Below are positions 1 through 6,059 of a stretch of 12,989 nt of DNA, piece by piece. The translations under genes were made by a program, and so were the position numbers. This DNA comes from Robiginitomaculum sp. Its GTDB lineage: Bacteria > Pseudomonadota > Alphaproteobacteria > Caulobacterales > Maricaulaceae. Position 1 is the first letter of the stretch; every line of letters starts with the position of its first letter. Location of the stretch: assembly GCA_021647805.1 (NCBI GenBank), contig JAKITZ010000044.1, positions 1 through 12,989 of the forward strand. The letters are read 5' to 3'. Below the pieces are notes generated by a model. That model saw only the letters and a list, made by a program, of their open reading frames with translations. It ran no database searches and was not told the origin of the DNA.

Positions 1-240
1 AAATCCGCAAGCCAGCCTTGTAACTTCAACCCCAAGCTTAGCCTATAACCCCCACCCCCTCGCATCACCTTAATGTGCTGCGTAGCAGCTATGAGAGACA
101 AGTCCGGTACCCCCTTTTGTTGGCAAATGCTCATGACCCTTGTTCTGTCTTACGGTGAGACCTAAAGTGCGCCACCATTCAGCCCCATATTTTTATATGT
201 ACGCATATCCAACCAAGCAAACCACGAGAATACAGACAAG
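1..240. other. Left-edge region without a recognised gene
   Basis: All three forward frames carry stops early in this stretch. On the minus strand one frame stays open from an ATG at 134 to the left edge (at least 44 codons, rich in glycine near residues 25-29). Its only ribosome-binding-like sequence (AAGGG) lies 2-3 nt from that ATG, and I do not recognise the peptide. It could be the tail of a gene or mobile-element remnant lying to the left, or chance. A short GCTGC-GTA-GCAGC inverted repeat sits at 77-89. Nothing else stands out apart from a C-rich run around 49-61. Confidence 0.4.
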
Positions 241-408
241 ATGAATAAACAAAAACCAATGGTTAGAAAAAAAACAGGTACATTTCTTGTTTTACTAGTT
301 TTATTATTTATTGGATCCGCGCTGATAGTTAAACTTAACGATACCATGTTTGCTAAAGTACCAACGGTAAATCATATTGAGTTGACAAAAACTAGTCAGG
401 ATCTTTAG
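241..408 (+). CDS. Small hydrophobic ORF, 55 aa (N-terminal piece of the 241-1152 frame)
   Basis: The frame starts at ATG 241 and ends at TAG 406-408. It encodes a lysine/arginine-rich start (MNKQKPMVRKK), one hydrophobic helix of about 19 residues, and a polar tail ending TKTSQDL. No clear Shine-Dalgarno sequence precedes it. On its own it would be a single-pass membrane peptide. I prefer to read it as the signal-anchor portion of the broken gene because the next open segment continues directly in the same frame. A 61-codon open frame on the opposite strand (162-347) also encodes a hydrophobic stretch, which weakens any claim based on hydrophobicity alone. Confidence 0.3.
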   Translation: MNKQKPMVRKKTGTFLVLLVLLFIGSALIVKLNDTMFAKVPTVNHIELTKTSQDL

Positions 409-780
409 GTGAAAGTGTCCAAATCAGATGCTATATTTCTTGCTGTATTGACGGTTCCTGAGGCAACAATCAGCCAAGCAGTCAAAAATGATCAACATTC
501 ATATGTGAACATTCCTGCAAACAAATCAGAACATCTAAAGGGAAAGCCTGGAAATTACCCCGCAAACATCAGGTATTATACAAAAGACAACTCTTATAGA
601 GTGAGCAACAATCATCTATTCTCCATGCACGGAAAACCTGTAATCATATTCGCAGTCATAGCTCAAGGAGAATATTATTTCACCTATCTTGAGAATAAGT
701 CTTTGCAAATAGCTGACCCACTGCAGATAGATAAAATAGAATCCGAAATAATTCGGCAAAAGACAATCACTAATAATTGA
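409..780 (+). CDS. Hypothetical protein, 123 aa (central piece of the 241-1152 frame)
   Basis: The GTG at 409 follows the TAG at 406-408 without a gap, in the same frame. An AGGA at 398-401 sits 7 nt before the GTG, so re-initiation after the upstream stop is physically plausible. The product has a mildly hydrophobic stretch near residues 8-22 and then alternating polar and hydrophobic segments (GKPVIIFAVIAQGEYYFTYL near the C-terminus), suggesting a beta-rich fold. There is no recognisable catalytic motif and no proper signal peptide of its own. If translated separately it would be a cytoplasmic orphan; read through from 241 it would be the exported middle domain of one protein, which I find more likely. 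Confidence 0.4.
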   Translation: MKVSKSDAIFLAVLTVPEATISQAVKNDQHSYVNIPANKSEHLKGKPGNYPANIRYYTKDNSYRVSNNHLFSMHGKPVIIFAVIAQGEYYFTYLENKSLQIADPLQIDKIESEIIRQKTITNN

Positions 781-897
781 ATACCAAACAAACAACTTCC
801 ATTATATGATCGTGTTGCTGAATTAATAGAAATCGCCAGTAAGAGCGGTAAAGAAGCCTATGCTTTTCGGCAATTAGAGAACTTAGGCACCGGTGCT

Positions 898-1152
898 GTG
901 CCGGCAATTATTGCACAATTGGATAATCGACGGCGATTAAAATACAGATACTTAATCCTTGAAAATCACTCACCTAAACTTATGGTTGATGCTTTGGCTA
1001 CTATTTTGATTCAACTTACTGGGCAATCCTTTGGTACTATTTCTAATGGTGCCACAAATACAAAACGTGACAACACAGTAAATGGATGGCGAGTTTATGC
1101 AATGACTCACCCTGATTTTGAAAATGCACGAGCTTCATTAGGTAGCGAATGA
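898..1152 (+). CDS. C-terminal piece of the 241-1152 frame, 84 aa if started at GTG 898
   Basis: The open segment after TGA 778-780 actually begins at 781 and encodes protein-like sequence before the GTG, including a helix around YDRVAELIEIASKSGKEA. Position 898 is therefore only the first convenient start codon and not a natural gene start; no Shine-Dalgarno sequence precedes it. The segment holds the most protein-like part of the broken gene (AVPAIIAQLDNRRR, then ILIQLTGQSFG, then a tryptophan-containing NGWRVYAM). Its stop overlaps the ATG of the DUF1801 gene at 1149 (ATGA). Treated alone it is probably not a functional gene. Confidence 0.25.
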   Translation: MPAIIAQLDNRRRLKYRYLILENHSPKLMVDALATILIQLTGQSFGTISNGATNTKRDNTVNGWRVYAMTHPDFENARASLGSE

Positions 1153-1520
1153 GAAAGCAAACTGAAATGGTAAAGAAATCTAAAAGACAACAAGTACAAA
1201 CTTTCCTTGATGACATTGAAAGCCTTGGTGGTTGGAAGTTTCTAACCTTACAAAAAGCTCGAGAAATAGTTTTCAACACCTACCCAGACGTTGATGAGAG
1301 AATTATGTATGGGGGTATTATGTTTTCCGTAAGTGATGATTTTGGTGGCATTTTCGTCAACAAAAAGCACCTTTCCTTTGAGTTCAGCAACGGTTTTGAA
1401 TTTAACGACCCGAACAAAAATTTAGAAGGCTCCGGAAAACACCGCCGCCACTTAAAACTCAAAGAAATTTCTGATATAAAAAACAAACAACTTGCTTTTT
1501 TTGTCCAACAGGCGAGATGA
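1149..1520 (+). CDS. DUF1801 domain-containing protein
   Basis: This 123-residue protein matches the small DUF1801 (YdhG-like) family as I remember it: an N-terminal helix with KKSKRQQVQTFLDDIESL, the central RIMYGGIMFSV segment with a conserved glycine pair, FGGIFVNKKHLSFEFSNG, and a C-terminal GSGKHRRHLKLKEISDI followed by a last helix. The family is widespread, with no settled biochemical role. Two starts are possible. ATG 1149 overlaps the upstream stop as ATGA. ATG 1167 gives MVKKSK, which is closer to the family N-terminus and has GAGAAAG 9 nt upstream at 1151-1157. The gene appears intact, unlike its upstream neighbour, and is AT-rich (about 38-40% G+C in two lines I counted), which may indicate transfer with the left region. 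Confidence 0.75.
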   Translation: MRKQTEMVKKSKRQQVQTFLDDIESLGGWKFLTLQKAREIVFNTYPDVDERIMYGGIMFSVSDDFGGIFVNKKHLSFEFSNGFEFNDPNKNLEGSGKHRRHLKLKEISDIKNKQLAFFVQQAR

Positions 1521-1536
1521 ATATTTGGTTATGCAA

Positions 1537-1564
1537 GTCCATCTGCGGTGAAATGCACATGGAC
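1537..1564. other. Imperfect hairpin between the DUF1801 and NDUFA9-like genes
   Basis: GTCCAT at 1537-1542 pairs with ATGGAC at 1559-1564; after one C-C mismatch, TGC at 1544-1546 pairs with GCA at 1555-1557, leaving an 8-nt loop. There is no T-run after either arm, so it is not a standard intrinsic terminator. It may end or stabilise the DUF1801 transcript, or be a binding site. The rest of 1521-1625 shows nothing beyond the AAGGG ribosome-binding site of the next gene. Confidence 0.35.
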
Positions 1565-1625
1565 AGAGCGCGCGGTTGGTTGTAATTGCGTAGATACTTT
1601 GATTGCGCATTTTAAGGGCTGAACA

Positions 1626-2585
1626 ATGAACAAACTAGCAGTGGTATTTGGTGGTTCTGGGTTTTTAGGCAGACAAGTAGTTCGCGAGCTGTGCCGCAAG
1701 GGCTGGCGAGTGCGGGTTGCGGTGCGCCGAGCCCATCAAGCGGTTGATCTTCGGGTTGAGGGCGGCGTCGGACAAGTGCAATTAGTTCAATGCAATATCC
1801 GCTCTGATGCTTCTATTGCTGCGGCAATGAGTGGCGCGCAAATTGCCATTAACTTGGTTGGTGTTTTGTTTGAAAGCGGCAAACAAAAGTTTGATGACTT
1901 GCACACAGAAGGCGCGGCGCGAATTGCACAAGCAGCTTTAGCACTTGGCGTACAACACTTAGTTCAGGTTTCTGCACTTGGAGCTTCTGAACAATCTGCA
2001 TCCAAATATGCCAGATCCAAAGCAAAAGGCGAGATAGCCGTCTTAAAGGCCTTTCCCAATGCAACAATTCTGCGGCCATCAGTTTTATTTGGCTCTGGCG
2101 ATGGCCTGTTTGAACGCTTCGCCGGTATGCTTTGCCTAACCCCGATAGTACCATTACCGATGGCAGACACTAAATTACAACCGGTATTTGTTGGTGATGT
2201 CGCAGCAGCAATCGTTGCAACTTTGCAAAACTCTAAGGCTGCCGGTACAACTTACGAACTCGGCGGGCCGCAAACACTGACACTTGGCCAAATCGTCCAA
2301 AACACCGCCATTTGGATTGAACGAAAACGGTTGATAATTGGCTTGCCAAAGATTGCCGCCAAAACAATGGGAGTTGTTGGTGATATTTCTGGAGCAGTGC
2401 CGTTCGTTACTCCGTTTATAACCTCTGATCAAATATTGCAGCTAGAGCAAGACAATATAGTTTCTGATAATGCTCTTGGGTTTACCGAATTGGGTATAAA
2501 GCGTCTTGAAACTATCGAGGCCAATGTGCCTGTTTATCTTGGACGTTTTCGCAAATATGGTCAGTTTCATAAAAAAGTTGCCTGA
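1626..2585 (+). CDS. Complex I NDUFA9-like NAD(P)-binding protein (atypical SDR / NmrA-like)
   Basis: This 319-residue protein starts with a Rossmann fold nucleotide-binding loop, GGSGFLG at residues 9-15, after a hydrophobic first strand. It has the extended/atypical SDR features: VSALGA at about 115-120, and a YxxxK pair, Y128 and K132, in KYARSKAKGE. ATILRPSVLFGSGD follows, typical of the NDUFA9-like subgroup. Related mitochondrial proteins are accessory subunits of respiratory complex I; bacterial members are annotated by similarity and may be NAD(P)H-dependent reductases or sugar-nucleotide-like epimerases. ATG 1626 is well supported by AAGGG at 1614-1618 with a 7-nt spacer. Its 3' end overlaps the convergent protease gene by 19 bp. 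In many alphaproteobacteria this gene lies next to uppP, and here a protease gene lies between them. Confidence 0.85.
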   Translation: MNKLAVVFGGSGFLGRQVVRELCRKGWRVRVAVRRAHQAVDLRVEGGVGQVQLVQCNIRSDASIAAAMSGAQIAINLVGVLFESGKQKFDDLHTEGAARIAQAALALGVQHLVQVSALGASEQSASKYARSKAKGEIAVLKAFPNATILRPSVLFGSGDGLFERFAGMLCLTPIVPLPMADTKLQPVFVGDVAAAIVATLQNSKAAGTTYELGGPQTLTLGQIVQNTAIWIERKRLIIGLPKIAAKTMGVVGDISGAVPFVTPFITSDQILQLEQDNIVSDNALGFTELGIKRLETIEANVPVYLGRFRKYGQFHKKVA

Positions 2586-3460
2586 TGCCGGCGCAAAACT
2601 AAAAGCATAAGGCAAATCGTTGTCAACACCACAAAACCACCGATTCCGAGCATGCCACTCCAAGGCATGTCCGGCATGCCGATCACCAGCAACCCGACCC
2701 CTGCCAGTGCATTGATGGTTCCGTGAAATATGCTGGCAGCAAATACCGATCGTCCGGCCTCGCGTAGCCACCCGATAATTGGGGCGATAAGCAAGGTAAA
2801 TCCAATCATCAAGAAAATACCAGCAATTGGCATCCCCGGATAATTATAACCCAAAGCAATGACCGGCGCGTGCCAAAGCCCCCAAACAAATCCGATCATC
2901 AGATTACCACGCCAGAAACCCAATGGCCGCCAGCGGTCAAATAACCATCCGCGCCATCCTAATTCCTCACTCAACAGAATGAAGCTATTAATAGCAATTC
3001 CCACCGGAATATTGACTAAAATTTGTAACCAAACTAATTGATCGAGGGAGAGCGGAAGCGCATCAAGGTCAACGTTTTTAGCTACAAAAACTTGTTGCAA
3101 TCCTTTTTTGAAACCAATCCAATGCACATCTAAGCCCAGCAGGGAAACCAGTGTTGAACCAATGACAATCATAATCGCCAAAGCAAGGCCACCAAACCAG
3201 ATCAATTTCGGCCAAGAGGTAAACCCCAATGCCTGCTTCCAACGCTTGCGATCAAAAAGACAAGCACAAATAATAGCGGCAATGGCTGGACCAAACATAT
3301 AAACAACCAGCAGTAAGAAAGCCAATGAGCTGTGCAAACCGCCCGTGTACCAGATCACAGCGGCCACAAACCACGAAAACCCAAAGCAGACCAATAGAAA
3401 CAATGCTATCTGGCGAGTAAAAAATAGAGAATGCGGTTTGGTTGTTTGCGTGCTTTTCAT
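2567..3460 (-). CDS. CPBP family intramembrane glutamic endopeptidase (CAAX protease-like)
   Basis: This is a polytopic membrane protein of 297 residues with several hydrophobic helices (for example about 17-37, 44-66, 88-108, 211-231 and 253-290). It carries the CPBP/Rce1-type signature: EE at 165-166 followed by R170 in SEELGWRGWLF, then H197 in FVWGLWHAP, and H246 with N250 in SIFHGTIN. In this family the glutamate and histidines form the active site inside the membrane. Substrates are not known; relatives process membrane or lipidated peptides or act in bacteriocin self-immunity. The gene lies 30 bp after uppP on the same strand but has its own promoter-like site. Its last 19 bp overlap the convergent NDUFA9-like gene. 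No good Shine-Dalgarno sequence sits at a normal distance from ATG 3460. Confidence 0.88.
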   Translation of the reverse strand: MKSTQTTKPHSLFFTRQIALFLLVCFGFSWFVAAVIWYTGGLHSSLAFLLLVVYMFGPAIAAIICACLFDRKRWKQALGFTSWPKLIWFGGLALAIMIVIGSTLVSLLGLDVHWIGFKKGLQQVFVAKNVDLDALPLSLDQLVWLQILVNIPVGIAINSFILLSEELGWRGWLFDRWRPLGFWRGNLMIGFVWGLWHAPVIALGYNYPGMPIAGIFLMIGFTLLIAPIIGWLREAGRSVFAASIFHGTINALAGVGLLVIGMPDMPWSGMLGIGGFVVLTTICLMLLVLRRHQATFL

Positions 3461-3461
3461 T

Positions 3462-3485
3462 TAATTAGGATAATTCCTAATTATA
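3462..3485 (-). promoter_or_regulatory. Palindrome overlapping a perfect -10 box upstream of the CPBP protease gene
   Basis: On the plus strand TAATTAGGA (3462-3470) and TCCTAATTA (3475-3483) are exact inverted repeats around TAAT. On the minus strand, in the direction of the protease gene, a consensus TATAAT lies at 3485-3480, overlapping the distal arm. The expected transcription start falls inside the palindrome, and the proximal arm ends one base before the start codon. A candidate -35 (TTTGTA, 17-nt spacer) is weak. The arrangement suits a repressor operator, or a very short leader that folds on itself; which of the two is inference. Confidence 0.5.
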
Positions 3486-3490
3486 GAAAG

Positions 3491-4306
3491 TCAATGAGCT
3501 AATACAAACCACAGAATTACTGCGCCCATCAACAACCTATAAATCACAAATGGGGTAAAGCCAATTTTTTGCACCAATTGCATTAACAAGTGAATTGCTA
3601 TCCAAGCTGTTACCGCTGAAAGACCGGCGACTATTAACCCGTCAATTATTCCCGGTGCGCCTTTTATCGGTTCGCTTAACAAAAGGTCAAGCAAAGCTGC
3701 TGCACCCATCGCCCCTAATAATGGGATCGAAAGCAACATCGAAAATCTCGCCGCTTCCTTGCGGCTAATTCCAAGAAATCTGGCGGCGGTCATGGTAATG
3801 CCAGAGCGCGATGTACCGGGAATAAACGCCAAAACTTGCGCAAGACCAATCCAGACAGCAGTTGATAATTTGCTATCTTCCATCTTGTTGATATTTTGCA
3901 CCGCACGATCACTAAACCATAAAACAATGCCAAAAAATATCGTCGCAATACCAATGATCAACGGGTCGCGTAAATACTCCGCCCAGCCAAGCGCAAACAA
4001 AACCACTCCGACCATCAAAGCAAATGGCGTGGCAATAATAATATGGATCAATAATTTACTAGCCGGGTTGTCTTTACGCCCTCGCAACAGATCAAAACCG
4101 CCGCCGGCCATCGCCATTAAATCATTTCGAAAATATAGCATAACCGCCAGCAATGAGCCCAAATGTGCCATCATATCTATCAATGCACCCTGATCTTGCT
4201 CGCCAGTAACCCATGGTACCAAAATAAGGTGCGCTGATGATGAAACCGGCAAAAATTCCGTCAGTCCTTGGATGATCGCCAATAATGCAAGTTGGATTAG
4301 TGTCAC
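3491..4306 (-). CDS. uppP: Undecaprenyl-diphosphate phosphatase
   Basis: UppP (BacA) is an integral membrane enzyme that removes a phosphate from undecaprenyl pyrophosphate, so that the lipid carrier can be reused for peptidoglycan and other envelope polymers; extra copies give bacitracin resistance. At 271 residues it has the usual family length. The first signature is QGLTEFLPVSSSAH (Q13, E17, H26) and the second PGTSRSG (163-169, with R167), the residues that line the active site in characterised members. Several transmembrane helices alternate with a charged loop LLRGRKDN near 73-80. The start is GTG 4306 (an ATG at 4317 is out of frame), with AGGA about 11 nt upstream. It is transcribed divergently from the fieF-like gene across 110 bp and followed by the CPBP protease gene. 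Confidence 0.95.
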   Translation of the reverse strand: MTLIQLALLAIIQGLTEFLPVSSSAHLILVPWVTGEQDQGALIDMMAHLGSLLAVMLYFRNDLMAMAGGGFDLLRGRKDNPASKLLIHIIIATPFALMVGVVLFALGWAEYLRDPLIIGIATIFFGIVLWFSDRAVQNINKMEDSKLSTAVWIGLAQVLAFIPGTSRSGITMTAARFLGISRKEAARFSMLLSIPLLGAMGAAALLDLLLSEPIKGAPGIIDGLIVAGLSAVTAWIAIHLLMQLVQKIGFTPFVIYRLLMGAVILWFVLAH

Positions 4307-4380
4307 GATAAATTCATTCCTGTATTTTCACCAAGTTAGACAATTGACCGATTTATTCATCTGGGCAAGTGAATTGCCAT

Positions 4381-4409
4381 TTGACCCACGTTAAATCACC
4401 GCCTATTTG
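4381..4409 (+). promoter_or_regulatory. Candidate promoter of the fieF-GST-queG operon
   Basis: TTGACC at 4381-4386 matches five of six bases of a -35 box and is followed after 17 nt by TATTTG at 4404-4409, a poor -10 (three of six). If used, transcription would begin at about 4416-4417, essentially at the A of ATG 4417, giving a leaderless mRNA. No Shine-Dalgarno-like purine run precedes that ATG, in line with this. The remainder of the 110-bp divergent region 4307-4416 must hold the uppP promoter, but I could not place it. Confidence 0.35.
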
Positions 4410-4416
4410 ATTATTT

Positions 4417-5379
4417 ATGACTGACACTAATAAAGAAGCTCATGGACCGGGTCGAGCCGAGCCAAAACAAGCAGCCAAAATAACCAGAGCCATTACTTGG
4501 GTCTCGGTAATGGTGGCTTTGGTATTGATGGTTTCAAAATTATTGGCATTTATCATTACCGGATCAGTGGCATTATTGGCCAGCTTTGCCGACAGCGCCC
4601 TTGATCTATTTGCCTCTATCACCGCGTTTTTTGCAGTGCGCTATGCTGCCGAGCCAGCCGATGAAGAGCACCGGTTTGGCCATGGCAAAGCCGAAAGTTT
4701 CGCCTCATTATTTCAGGCGATGTTAGTTGCAATATCCGCAGCATTAGTCGCACGCGAGGCAATTGATAGATTATTGAACCCACAAGCTATTGTTCATGGA
4801 AACTTGGCTATAATTGTAATGTTGGTCTCAATCATACTGACATTAGGGCTGGTTTGGTTGCAAGAACAAGCAATCAAAAAATCCGGATCATTAGCTATTG
4901 CCGGTGATCAGGCTCATTATAAGGCCGACTTGTTGGCTAATGTTTCAGTGGTGATCGGCATATTAATCGCAACTTACGGCGGTTTTGGTATTGCCGATGC
5001 GATTGTTGGAATTGCGATTGCAATTTGGCTAATGTTTACGGCGTGGGGGGTGGCCAAAAGCGCGTTTGATCAGGTTATGGATCGTGAATTACCGCAAAGC
5101 GAACGCGATATGATCAAAAAAACGGCTTTGAGCGTTGATGGTGTTTACTCAATCCACGAGTTACGAACCAGAGCCTCTGGTGTCTATATTCACATGCAGT
5201 TTCACCTTGACCTTGATCCGGATATAACATTGGCCGCAGCTCATAAAATCGTGGTTGAAGTTGAAAGAAAACTGCTTAAAACTTGGCCGGCTGCTGATAT
5301 TTTGGTTCACCCCGATCCACGCGGCAAAGCCGAAGCGCACGGAATTGAGCATTTTCGCCGCGAAGAAGAAACATCATGA
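4417..5379 (+). CDS. fieF: Cation diffusion facilitator (FieF-like Zn/Fe exporter)
   Basis: This 320-residue inner-membrane antiporter would export divalent metal (Zn2+ or Fe2+) in exchange for protons. The membrane metal site is the D-D-H-D type: D59 and D63 in FADSALDLF on helix 2, and H167 and D171 in AHYKADLL on helix 5, matching E. coli FieF. The loop EEHRFGHGKAES (about 83-94), with H85 and H89, fits the interface zinc site. The C-terminal cytosolic domain includes IHELRTRASG and VHPDP, as in FieF. A polar N-terminal extension of about 20 residues precedes helix 1. The stop overlaps the GST start (ATGA). The exact metal is not readable from sequence, and no metal-sensing regulator gene is nearby. 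Confidence 0.9.
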   Translation: MTDTNKEAHGPGRAEPKQAAKITRAITWVSVMVALVLMVSKLLAFIITGSVALLASFADSALDLFASITAFFAVRYAAEPADEEHRFGHGKAESFASLFQAMLVAISAALVAREAIDRLLNPQAIVHGNLAIIVMLVSIILTLGLVWLQEQAIKKSGSLAIAGDQAHYKADLLANVSVVIGILIATYGGFGIADAIVGIAIAIWLMFTAWGVAKSAFDQVMDRELPQSERDMIKKTALSVDGVYSIHELRTRASGVYIHMQFHLDLDPDITLAAAHKIVVEVERKLLKTWPAADILVHPDPRGKAEAHGIEHFRREEETS

Positions 5380-6056
5380 AACGCACTTTGTTCCATTGGC
5401 CATTAGATCCCGGATCGCGAGAAGTTCGACTTGCTCTTGGTGAAAAACGGCTAAGTTTTTCTGCATTTGCTTTACAAATGCCCAGTGACACTGAAAAACT
5501 AATCAAGCTCAACCCATCGGGCCGGCCACCAGTATTGCAAGAGGGTGATACCAGTTGTTTGCGAACCATTTGCGAAAGTCGGGCAATCCTTGAGTATTTG
5601 GAAGAAACCAACACCACCAATGCTTTAATGCCCAATGGCCCGATAAAACGCGCCGAAGTTCGTAGGTTAATGAGTTGGTTTTCCGATAAATTCCAAAGCG
5701 AAGTTTTAGGGTTATTATTGTATGAGCGGGTTGAAAAGCCTGTATTGGGACTTGGCACACCTGATGCTGCCAACATGCGTCATGGAAAGCAATATTTACG
5801 CTGGCATTTAAAAGTTTTGGAAGACCTGATTGCCGAAAGAAACTGGCTAGCCGGTGACGATTTGACCTTGGCCGACATTTCTGCCGGCGCCGCTCTTTCT
5901 TGTCTTGATTATTTTGGCGATGTTCCGTTTGAAGAGTTCTCATTGGTAAAGTCATGGTATGTGCGATTAAAATCCCGACCATCTTTTAGACCTATATTAC
6001 AAGATAATTTCCCCGGATTTGCTGCTGCTGCACACTATACCGACTTGGATTTTTAA
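5376..6056 (+). CDS. Glutathione S-transferase family protein
   Basis: A two-domain GST-like protein of 226 residues. The N-terminal thioredoxin-like half has LFHWPLDPGSREVRLALGEK, then the cis-proline region PSGRPPVLQ (P48-Q55), and the glutathione-contacting ES pair at 67-68 in ICESRAILEYLEE. The C-terminal helical half carries the N-capping box TLAD (164-167) in DDLTLADIS, which is conserved for folding. The usual catalytic Ser/Tyr/Cys cannot be assigned with certainty; S14 in DPGSREVR is the most likely. Its ATG overlaps the fieF stop by 4 bp and queG begins 3 bp after its stop, so it is the middle gene of a coupled three-gene operon. A detoxification or redox role is inference. Confidence 0.9.
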   Translation: MKRTLFHWPLDPGSREVRLALGEKRLSFSAFALQMPSDTEKLIKLNPSGRPPVLQEGDTSCLRTICESRAILEYLEETNTTNALMPNGPIKRAEVRRLMSWFSDKFQSEVLGLLLYERVEKPVLGLGTPDAANMRHGKQYLRWHLKVLEDLIAERNWLAGDDLTLADISAGAALSCLDYFGDVPFEEFSLVKSWYVRLKSRPSFRPILQDNFPGFAAAAHYTDLDF

Positions 6057-6059
6057 GCG

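Larger units (their letters stand above)
241..1152 (+). pseudogene. Probable decayed gene for a membrane-anchored protein (two in-frame stops)
   Basis: One frame runs from ATG 241 to TGA 1150-1152 (303 sense codons plus the two internal stops and the final stop) and is interrupted only by TAG at 406-408 and TGA at 778-780; no frame change is needed. The order fits a single protein: a short basic N-terminus, a hydrophobic segment (about residues 13-31, TFLVLLVLLFIGSALIV) that would act as a signal anchor, a mixed central region, and a C-terminal helical part with LGTGAVPAIIAQLDNRR and ILIQLTGQSFGTISNGA. That C-terminal block resembles, from memory, a helical-repeat-like domain of uncharacterised exported proteins; relatives seem to have about a dozen more residues between ENHSPK and MVDALA, which would be a further lesion. 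I cannot name a function. The reading as three separate small genes is listed below. Local base composition is more AT-rich than that of the genes to the right. Confidence 0.55.

Noticed and set aside
162..347. Minus-strand 61-codon open frame with a hydrophobic stretch
   Set aside because: It lies mostly antisense to the 241-408 segment, whose frame continues through protein-like sequence to 1152; the hydrophobicity is a by-product of AT-rich complementary codons, and no good ribosome-binding site precedes it.
406..780. Recoding of TAG 406 or TGA 778 (pyrrolysine, selenocysteine or suppressed stops)
   Set aside because: Two different stop codons would both need recoding; TGA ends many other genes here, and I saw no supporting stem-loop or recoding gene. 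Decay is simpler.
3759..4193. Plus-strand open frame of 144 codons within uppP
   Set aside because: It is antisense to a clearly conserved membrane enzyme gene and has no family features.
4364..4378. GGCAA-n5-TTGCC dyad upstream of the fieF-like gene
   Set aside because: Five-base arms are expected by chance in a 110-bp gap; noted only because it abuts the candidate -35 at 4381.
5276..5982. Two minus-strand open frames of 157 and 166 codons (5509-5982 and 5276-5776)
   Set aside because: Both are shadows of the GST gene, overlap each other, and encode no recognisable domain.
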